Below, piece by piece: positions 56,678 to 64,000 of a stretch of DNA of 64,000 bases. The notes below the pieces were generated by a model. It did no database searches. It had not been told where the DNA came from and saw only the letters and a list, made by a program, of their open reading frames with translations. The DNA is taken from NCBI GenBank assembly GCA_026119935.1, contig JALRMH010000007.1, positions 859,097-923,096 on the forward strand, given 5' to 3'. The stretch comes from Endothia cerciana. Taxonomy: Eukaryota > Ascomycota > Sordariomycetes > Diaporthales > Cryphonectriaceae. How positions within the stretch are numbered: the stretch's first letter is position 1; each line of letters begins with the position of its first letter. A program made the position numbers and the translations under genes.

Positions 56678-59600
56678 TCAGATCGACCCAGCGACAGACA
56701 TAGTCGTGGTGGATACACTGCTATTGTCTCCCCGCGCTCCCGCGCCAGGCGCCGCCTCTCGTCGGCGCGGCTTGCGGAAGCATGCAAATTCGCTCTTGCT
56801 CGCCTCCCTCAGCCTCTTCAGCACGCTCCTCATCTCAGGCAGCTCGCCCTGCAGCCTGGCGCGTGCGTCATTGTCCGTCCGCGAGTCCAGCTCTTGGTAG
56901 ATCTGCGTTTGAACCTCGGATGACTTCTCGGTCATGTATTGATTCAACGTCTGCGCCACGAATTCGACGTCAAGTGTTGCCTGCATCAGCGCGGAGAGGT
57001 TGTACTTGGGCCGGGACTTGAAGGCCTCGAGGAGCTCGCGTGAGGACTGCTCCAGGAGGTACGAGAGGACCTGACTGGTAAGGGTAGCGGCAGTAGTAGA
57101 TACTTGAGAGTGAACAAGGACCAAGTCGAGCAGGGCTTTGTAAATGTATGGTTTTACCTCCCGAGGCTTGTCGTTGGGCGAAGCAGGCCCCCAGTCTGCG
57201 GCTGTGATGCCTTGCCGGATGGTGCTTCGGAGAGACTCTATATACGGCCGTGTGTAGGACTGGAACAGGCGTGCGTCAATCTGGCCCAGCACATCTTTGA
57301 TCTTCTTTTCTTCGTCCGTCAACTTGACGGCGAAGGCGTTCTCGAATTGGGTGTTCAGACCTGGCACAACTTCGGCTCGTAGGGCTTGTAAGTTGCTGAG
57401 CGTCAACAGCATGCGCACGTTCTGCACTCGAGTTAGTATTGTATGCAGACAAAATACTGGGGTTGAACTGACCCTATCACCAGCGTTAAGTGTCAATGCG
57501 CTGCTCATCCTGGATGCGTGCGAGCTGCCGCCATCAAGAACAACGAAGCCCTCCTCGGTCGTCCAGTCATCATCTGCCTTGCGGGAAGAGCGCTCCGCAT
57601 TCTCGACCATGCCACTCAGCGCCTTATACAATGTCGTGACATACTGGCTGCGGACCATCTGCAGAAGCTTGGCCGGTGGCGGCTGGACAATATCCCCGGC
57701 GCCGGGTCTCGACATGGCATCTGAGACGTAAAGGATCTGCTGCATGCCCGTGAGCAGAGCACTCTCGAACGCCTTGAAGCTCGCGGGCATTTTGGTCACG
57801 TCCTTTCTCTCTGGCGACCTGCTCCAGTCCTCAACATATTTGATGTTCTCAGCGTCCTTATTCCAAGCGGCGCACACGGCTGTGACACAGCGTTCTCTTG
57901 CGGAACCAACAAGCGTCCTCAACCTCTCGAGCACCGCACCGTCCCCCCCAGCAACTGGCGCCAGACTTGCCATGTCACAAGAACCTGAGCCCACCAAAAC
58001 GAGGGCCTTCGCCAGGTAATGGACACCACTGACGGAATTCGACCAAGGGGGCCAGAATGCAAACTTCTCCCATGCCTCCCCTCGCTTGGGCGATGGTGGT
58101 GGAATGCTGCCGGGATCGAGATTCGTACGAGGTGCCTTTAACGTGTTAGGCGTAAGTGCTCCTCCGCCGCCGAGAGACGCTGTCAAGGGTGTGCTAGGCT
58201 CTGACGGCATCGGAGAAAGGAGCATAGACAAATCGTCCGGAGGTGGTCCAACAAAGAACAGGAAGACATGCTCCCGGATGATGTCCACAAGCTCAACCGT
58301 GCCTTTCTGTAGGTCTGCCACCCCTTGCTGCGATAATTCGTGATGCTTCAGTGATTCGCCGTTATACCCAGTCGGCAAGGACTTCTGCATCCTACCCTCC
58401 AGAAAACCTTGAACCGTCTGCCAAAACTCCACGACCTCACCAATAATACCCTGGGAGGAAAGCATACTGGTCAGGAATGACATGATCCTCTCCCACAGTT
58501 CCACTATGTCGGCAGAATCGAAAGACTGGGACCTGCTCTCTATAGACTGCCGCGCAATGGATTTGACATGATTTGCGATCGCTTGGGGCCCTGGTCTGTC
58601 GGCATTAGCGATGCGCCGTCTGGCAACTTCGATCTCAACCTTGGTCCGGTCTACTGTTGACGCGACCTTGGCTTTGAGGTAATCATAGCGACTGAGGAGC
58701 CATATCCATATGGGATTTTCGTCCACACCCAGCTCAAGCAAGATGCTGATCAGTTCCATGTGCTGATCCCGCCGCCCACTCGCTTCCGACTTTGGTGCAG
58801 TATGTAGGTTGATGAGCTTCTTCCACGTATCGCGTTTGAAAGCCTCGATCTGTTCGTGTACGTCGTGCCACATCCGAGCGGCTAAAAGGACCTGGTAAAG
58901 TTGGTCATCGGGCACTCTGTCTTCAGAGCCCGTCTGGGCCATGCTGCGGGCCTCCCCTGCGAATTTTCTCGCCTTGTTGTACTCCTCCACCAGTGCCTCG
59001 TGGTCCTTCCGCTTGATGCTTTCCGCGATAGCTGAGCTCGTCTCGACGTACTCCTGGTACTTCTCTAGGGTCGCAGCCACCACCTTTAGATTCTCCTCCT
59101 TGTCTCTACCACCGAGAGCTGGTCCCCAGACATCCTCTGCCTTTGCCGAGACATCGAGCAGGGGCGCCTTGATGCCAGAGACACCGTACTCGCTCTCCTT
59201 GATCAGCGCATTCTTCTTCCTTGGATCCGGAGCAATAGGGTTCGTTAGACCGGGCCCAGCACTGCTCCGGAAGCTGTTCCTGCTCGCGTGCCTGCTATGC
59301 GGGCGAGCTCGATTGGCAGCGGGGTTCGGATCGGCGCCGCGGTACTTCATCTCCTTATAGACGTTGTCGATAGTCGCCTTTGCACGGACGAAGCGCTCGA
59401 AGTTGGACTCGACGAGAACCTTGAGGGAGGCGCTCTTCTGGTCGATGGATTGCGATAGGACGTCGAGGCCGGTCAGCAGGGACTGGGTATCTGCTGTCGC
59501 GTGCATCTGAGAGAGGAACAGGGCGGGGGAGAAGGTAGTGGAGGACATGAGAAAGCGTTGTCCTGTAGCTGTAGAGTCAGCGGCCTGCCACACCATGATG

Positions 59601-59940
59601 GAGTCGAGATATGCGTACGTAGCCTTGGATCCTCCTGCACAGGGACACCAAGCTGCCTCAATGTCCTCACGACACTATCCGTTGTGCCCAGGGGATCTGG
59701 CTCGTCCTTCTGAACGATGTTGCCAACGCCATTGGCCGACTTTTGATGTCCTGGAAGTTGGCTATTCCTGTTGCTGACGGCTTTCTCCAGGGCTTGGTAC
59801 CTCGACTTGCGCCGATTGGCCTTCTTGGCCGCATCCTCGTCTTCGGAGACATCACTGTTGTCCTTCTCGGTAGGCCACTCGACGGGGTAGGGAGTTGACA
59901 GCTGGTAGAAGTCCAGCACGGTCCGTTCGAGATCAGCCAT
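56678..59940 (-). CDS. SEC5: Exocyst complex subunit Sec5
   Basis: Exons 59940-59619, 59562-57473 and 57421-56678 encode 1051 aa. The first splice (56 bp, GTACGC donor) joins DPRL to RQRFLMSSTTFSPALFLSQMH, a strongly conserved Sec5 segment. The second intron (57422-57472) is 51 bp, has a TACTAAC branch site and CAG acceptor, and contains no stop, so the frame reads through it; splicing yields GDRNVRMLLTLSNLQALR, as expected of the family. N-terminal coiled-coil regions (about 125-330) are followed by the long helical Sec5 core; the end is Arg/Ala-rich. Sec5 is one of the eight exocyst subunits that tether secretory vesicles to the plasma membrane at hyphal tips and septa. Length is close to yeast Sec5 (971 aa). 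Confidence 0.93.
57422..57472 (-). other. In-frame 51-bp intron in SEC5
   Basis: Donor AGG|GTCAGT, branch sequence ATACTAAC, acceptor GTGCAG, total 51 nt. Being a multiple of three with no stop codon it adds 17 residues if retained (starts VSSTPVF). Conserved flanks and the perfect branch site argue that it is spliced. Confidence 0.85.
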
Positions 59941-61539
59941 TCCGGCAACTCAGGCAGTTCAGCACCAGAACCAGCGGTAAGACGTGACGATGGTGCCGGG
60001 TGAGAGGCGTCGAGGTTGGAGGTTCGAAGATAATGTTTCACATGTTGACGTTCGAGCGACGTTGATGCGAAGCCGCTACCGACCTGGGCATCAGGGTGCC
60101 GGGGTACCTGAAAGCCCAGGGTACTTCAGGCAGCGGCAGGGGTCAGTCATCGTGCACGGATCACTGAGTTCTTATACTCCAGGTTAATCCCTTGGAGACC
60201 ACTCTCCACGGCTCTACGATCATTGGTCTAATATCTTGCAATCACCGTCCCGATGCTGAAGCCAGGTATAGCCACCCATGGTCGCGTGTTCTTCATCAAG
60301 TCCTTGACGGGGTGCCCCCATCGTTCTCGGATACCCCGATCTTGTCAGGAGACCACTGAACAATCTCATCACGTTGTCGAGCCTGTTGAGGCCGCCTGTG
60401 TCCATCTCGTGAGGCCTGCACCCGTGGCTCTCGATGATGTCAAATTCGGCGGTCGCGTCCCACTGCCACAACGTAGCACCGTACTCCTCGTAGATCATGC
60501 TCAGACATGTCTGCACGCCTGCGATCTCAGCATGAGCGCAGAACAGAACCCGATTGCTAGGTCAACGTTCCTATTTCTAAATGGACATACCTTAACCACC
60601 TTGCCCTTACGCATATTCATAGGTGGCCAGGCATCCCCGGTCCCCGGGGGAAACAATGGAAGCATGAGCCTGCGATCGTGGTGCAAGTGGACAAAGCGGA
60701 AACTTGGTTAGCGATCGGTGTCGAGGAACTACACCTAGCAGAGGCGTGCCCCCCCCCCCCCCCACCGCCAAAAAAAGTAAAGTAAAGGAGCGCCTAAGTC
60801 ACCTACCTACAAGACAGGCAATTGGGTCTTGTTCCCCATCATTCGGAACTCGTGTTCCACAATCCGAAAATAATGTTGATCAGCCAAGGCCTTAGCTTTC
60901 TACTTTTTTTGCTGCTACCGCGACACGGGTTATCTTCTCGAATTGCTCAGTCTTCTGAAGACTTGGAGGGTGACTCGATATGCACAATCCATGTGACGGC
61001 ATTGAGTCTCGTAGCGATCCGATGAGGATTATGTGTCTTTACCAACCCCCCCCCCCCAAAAAAAATCATTAGGCATATCTATTACAGAGCGCATGTTGTC
61101 AATGGGCTCTATCCAGCTTGAGTACGAAAGCGTCTAACGAGTCGAAGCCCTTGAGACTTCGGACGGGCATCGCGACAAGTTCCAAATGAGCAACGTTGCA
61201 ACTCCGCATTACGGCTTTTACACCAGCCTTGCGGTCGTTGCTGGCCTGGATACTCGCACCTACTTGCTCTGGGGGCAGACAATGATGAATCATTTCTCTG
61301 ATGCCAGCGTTGTTAAGCCACAACCAATATGTGACCGCCTAGGAAAAGATGTTCTTTGTTGTCATAATTGTATCACTACCTGGTCAATGTACAGCCCAGA
61401 GTACTAGGGCGCTTTTTAAAGTAATCAAATGATCCTATACTAATAGATATTCTCACTAGACTGACCATCGGGAAGACTACCTAGTAAACGCCCTAGCTTG
61501 AGGTAACATGGCTCTAATGCGTGCTGATTTATCCACTCC
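59941..61539. other. Mostly non-coding, one gene relic
   Basis: 1.6 kb upstream of SEC5. The SEC5 promoter must lie directly right of 59940. A possible relic at 60220-60702 is described separately. Two pure C runs lie at 60749-60763 and 61046-61057, the second followed by A8. The remaining stretch has only short overlapping frames. Confidence 0.5.
60220..60702 (-). pseudogene. Gene fragment, unknown family
   Basis: On the minus strand a frame from about 60702 reads FRFVHLHHDRRLMLPLF, then PGTGDAWPPMNMRKGKVVK and stops at a GTATGT donor (60591|60590). An 80-bp intron ends in GTGCAG and leads in phase to exon 60510-60220, starting TCLSMIYEEYGATLWQWDA and ending at a TAA. The protein-like composition and well-formed intron suggest a real coding ancestor. 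No start codon is visible upstream: the frame runs into AT-poor sequence and a C15 tract at 60749-60763. It looks like a truncated remnant or the 3' end of a gene whose 5' exons I cannot identify. Confidence 0.35.
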
Positions 61540-61953
61540 TCAAGAACACACTATTTGGAACGCCCCAAAGCCGATAGTGTTGTAGCATTCGTTCATGGGA
61601 ACCAAGATCGCCTCCGATACGCATGTTGTGTCTTGGTAGATGTAGACTGTCAATGCAGTCAGCACATTTGGTCTGTCTTTGAGGTATCTCGGATTGATAT
61701 ACTCACAGGAGCATGCTCTGGTGGATGCCTCTTGCACAATCAGCGACTGAACTTCGAGGATGTCATCCTTCTCGATGCAGGTATTCGTGGCCGACTGGTT
61801 ATAGGAGAAGTAGCCGTTGTAGTCGTCGTCACATCCCGTCAAGCCGTAGGTTGTGAAATCAACAACGTCGAAGTCGGACTGACGCGGAATGTAGGCGCCA
61901 GTGACGGTGGTGGCGACAGCGGCAACAGAGAGTAACGCGGTGGTGAACTGCAT
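61540..61953 (-). CDS. Small secreted cysteine protein, 117 aa
   Basis: Exons 61953-61707 and 61646-61540 encode 117 aa. The 60-bp intron (GTGAGT donor, TGCTGAC branch, TTGACAG acceptor) is a multiple of three without stop, so an unspliced frame of 137 aa also exists. Splicing gives TRACSFYIYQDTTC and six cysteines (41, 59, 81, 91, 103, 116); retention would add a seventh, so an even count favours splicing. Residues 1-19 are a signal peptide (MQFTTALLSVAAVATTVTG); the mature start follows AYIPR. The C-terminal pattern resembles common fungal small secreted proteins ending in GFGAFQIVCS. A TATATAAG element lies about 145 bp upstream on this strand. Extracellular; function unknown. Confidence 0.8.
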   Translation of the reverse strand: MQFTTALLSVAAVATTVTGAYIPRQSDFDVVDFTTYGLTGCDDDYNGYFSYNQSATNTCIEKDDILEVQSLIVQEASTRACSCEYINPRYLKDRPNVLTALTVYIYQDTTCVSEAILVPMNECYNTIGFGAFQIVCS

Positions 61954-62816
61954 TTGTAATTCTGGCAGTTGAAAATTTGCGTTGAGTTAGGACTGCGTAT
62001 TAAATTCAGTCTATGTCTAGAAAGAATGAGAGAGGTCCTAAATATTAATAATGACAGATTGATACTCGGGGGAGGAAGGGGGTCGGAAAACTACTACTTA
62101 TATAAAATATGCTTCCTGGTATGAGCTGTCCAGCGATCCCAGACCCTACCTCAAAAGTCGGTATTGTAAGGCTGACACTGAATACGAGACACCTATTATT
62201 GTGGCATAAGCAAAATTTTTCTCGGGAAGCCTGGAAAACTGGTGATTCAGTCAGCAAGCCGTTACTTGTTTGGGATACGAAGGGGCGGCGAAGGATCAGT
62301 ATGACAACGCAGCGGTCCAGAGGTCAACGCCTCATTCGTACAACGAGCAACCCGACATCCGTAGATGCCGCACTATTAGGCCTATTTGAAACAAAGGACT
62401 TAGATCACATACATGGGAAAGCCTGCCGATCACTAATTGTAAGTAGTTGGAATTCCAAAACTCGAACGGTCTATTGGATCGTGCCCCGGATGATTTTCGC
62501 AACAATCGCTGCTGGAACCCAGCATCTATATTGATGCTTTGCTCGGAGGAACAAAGTGGTTCGTGTCGAGAGGCCTGATTGATCTAGGTAGTTACCGTAG
62601 AATAGTCCACTATCATGGGCTTAGGATGTAAAAGCCGTTGGGCAATTTGCGAAATAAAGTAGAGACAGCCTCATCTGCTCAAAAACTAATGGCTTCACTC
62701 AGAAACATGACGTAAATCTCTGCACCTGCCCCTTGAACTTCTCACAACATTTTCGACCAGTTTAGAACTATATGCCCTCGCGATGATGGCATCCGTGTTC
62801 CTCAGGCTAGCCGCAT
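61954..62816. other. AT-rich intergenic region
   Basis: 0.86 kb between two minus-strand secreted protein genes. Includes the TATA element of the left gene at 62097-62104 and the 3' region of the right gene. A 141-codon plus frame (62109-62534) shows no family features. Confidence 0.5.
62097..62104 (-). promoter_or_regulatory. TATA box of secreted protein gene
   Basis: TATATAAG on the minus strand about 145 bp upstream of the ATG at 61953, an appropriate place for the core promoter of this gene. The same bases also read as TATA-like on the plus strand. Confidence 0.4.
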
Positions 62817-63732
62817 TTACACGGCCTCGGCCTCACAATATAGGCACCTACAACCCGGGCCCACGAGCACTTCCTCTACACATCCCTCAAGCAGCGTCGT
62901 CGTCGGTAGCGGAGACGCCACCTGAGTGGAGCCGGCGGAGCAAGGCGTAGCGACTGGGCAATGGCACGGTTCAGAGTAGGTGGAAGTTGTGGTGATTGTA
63001 GTAGTCGGTGAACATACTTTGTGACCGGGATGCGACGTAGGAGTCACCTGTGGGCCGCGCTTCTCCGCGGCGACGGTCACACAGGACTGGTCACACCCAC
63101 ATTCCTCATCAAGCACGATTGCCTCACAACCACTGACAACTGTTCCGGACGGCTGAACAGCTGTCGAGGACAGTGTCCAGCCCGTGGGGCAGGCAGTGAT
63201 TAGGGGGCAGGCACAAAGAGGCTCTCGGGACGGGATGGAGATTGTGGTCGTGGTGGTCGGCGCAGAGCAAGGAGCGGTGCCAAAATCCGCTTTTCGTTTG
63301 TCCGCCAGCGGGGTTGATGTTGTGCAGAATGGGCACACCTGGCCGCAATTAGGAGGTCCCACAAGTACCTCAAGAGTGCAACCCTCAAGAAGCGTTGTGG
63401 TCGGCAGTGGCGACGTGGTGGAGACACTTCCGGACGAGCAGGATGTTTCGATCCCACAAGCACAGGTCAGAGGCGTAGAAAGCGTCGAAGTGGTGGTGAT
63501 CGTGGTGGTTGGTGAGCACTTCTGCTCGCCTGGGAAGCTGGTCACCTCAGGGGCAGCGAAGGCTCTAGGAGACGGAAAGTTAGCAAGTCATGGCCACATT
63601 TTTCGGGGCTTCTGTACTGAATAAAAGAAACGTAAACTATCTTATAAACTTGGGTATGATCTGAAAGTGCCACGCGGGATCTTACGCTGAAAAGGCTGCC
63701 ACCAGCACGAAGACTATACTATACGAGTACAT
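62817..63732 (-). CDS. Secreted three-repeat cysteine-rich Kex2-type precursor
   Basis: Exons 63732-63686 and 63564-62817 encode 264 aa; the 121-bp intron has a GTAAGA donor and CCTAG acceptor. Residues 1-20 are a signal peptide (MYSYSIVFVLVAAFSAAFAA). Three imperfect repeats follow, each with eight cysteines: 32-96, 115-177 and 200-259. Each opens with C and a Thr-rich run (SPTTTITTTST in units 1 and 3), then C-x-C-x5-C, about 20 residues, C, and a terminal group of three cysteines. Lys-Arg pairs at 105-106 (ADKRK) and 184-185 (AEKRG) lie exactly between the units, and fit Kex2-type cleavage to release three peptides. Units 1 and 3 share SPLPTTTLLEGC and EVLVGP and are more alike than either is to unit 2. 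No family recognised; role of the released peptides unknown. Confidence 0.8.
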
Positions 63733-64000
63733 ATTGACGAGTGAACAAATGGATGAGTGACTTTTTTAAATGCTTTTATGAGTCGTGGTTGCAAAGTGTA
63801 GGTCACGTATCAGGACTTCAAGCCTTTCCTTGCGCTGCCTTTTATAATTACTGTCTTCAATGGCAACTACCGTAGTTGGATGACACCATTGTGTAAGGCC
63901 TCGGGTAAATCGGAATCGTGCTTCCAGAGGGTTGCTTGTAACATTCATCCTATCCTCTTTCGCTCAGGGGTTGTTTTGTGGCTGATTATCTGTCTGGCTT
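63733..64000 (-). promoter_or_regulatory. Promoter of the three-repeat secreted protein gene
   Basis: TATAAAAG on the minus strand at 63839-63846 lies about 110 bp upstream of the start codon at 63732. No other gene is seen before the window edge. Confidence 0.5.

Noticed and set aside
1..64000. CRISPR arrays, bacterial operons, ribosome binding sites, rRNA or clear tRNA genes
   Set aside because: The window is eukaryotic; no spaced repeat array, and no clear GGTTCGANNCC B box with a foldable tRNA was found on reading through both strands by eye.

Overview
The window is nuclear DNA of a filamentous ascomycete (Pezizomycotina, most likely a Sordariomycete; genus not determined). The grounds are short introns of about 50-110 bp with GTRNGT donors and CTRAC/CTGAY branch sites, large intergenic spaces, CT-rich promoters, and typical fungal proteins (Bbc1, Mrp51, Csf1, a fungus-specific zinc transcription factor, small secreted cysteine-rich proteins). 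Gene models were built by hand. Exon sums are divisible by three for every multi-exon model offered.

Layout. 1-9.1 kb is nearly gene-poor, with one conserved-type hypothetical gene (1.2-2.6 kb, minus) and then about 6.5 kb without a convincing gene. 9.4-23 kb is a dense housekeeping block: Bbc1 (actin patch/myosin-I regulator), Rtr1/RPAP2 (Pol II CTD phosphatase), ribosomal protein S17, mitoribosomal Mrp51 and translation elongation factor 2. 23.6-34 kb holds a two-TM Ser/Thr-rich membrane protein, an RBM26/Rmn1-type RNA-binding protein, methylenetetrahydrofolate reductase and an MFS transporter. At 35.5 kb there is an isolated 75-aa secreted protein with eight cysteines. 37.2-51.2 kb carries an SDR oxidoreductase with a long N-terminal extension, the giant intronless lipid-transfer protein Csf1, and a DUF300/TMEM184 membrane protein. 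52.2-59.9 kb has a BED-like plus zinc-cluster transcription factor and the exocyst subunit Sec5. 60-64 kb is AT-richer and holds a gene relic and two more secreted cysteine-rich protein genes.

The genes do not form a single pathway or biosynthetic cluster. Bbc1, Sec5 and Csf1 share the theme of polarised growth, endocytosis/exocytosis and membrane supply. Rtr1, the RBM26-type protein, S17, Mrp51 and EF2 cover transcription, RNA surveillance and translation.

The most unusual item is at 62.8-63.7 kb: a secreted precursor made of three eight-cysteine repeats separated by Lys-Arg (Kex2-type) sites. Also notable are many pure poly-G/poly-C tracts of 10-15 nt confined to intergenic DNA, and two introns (Sec5 and a secreted protein) that are multiples of three without stops and so hide inside open reading frames.
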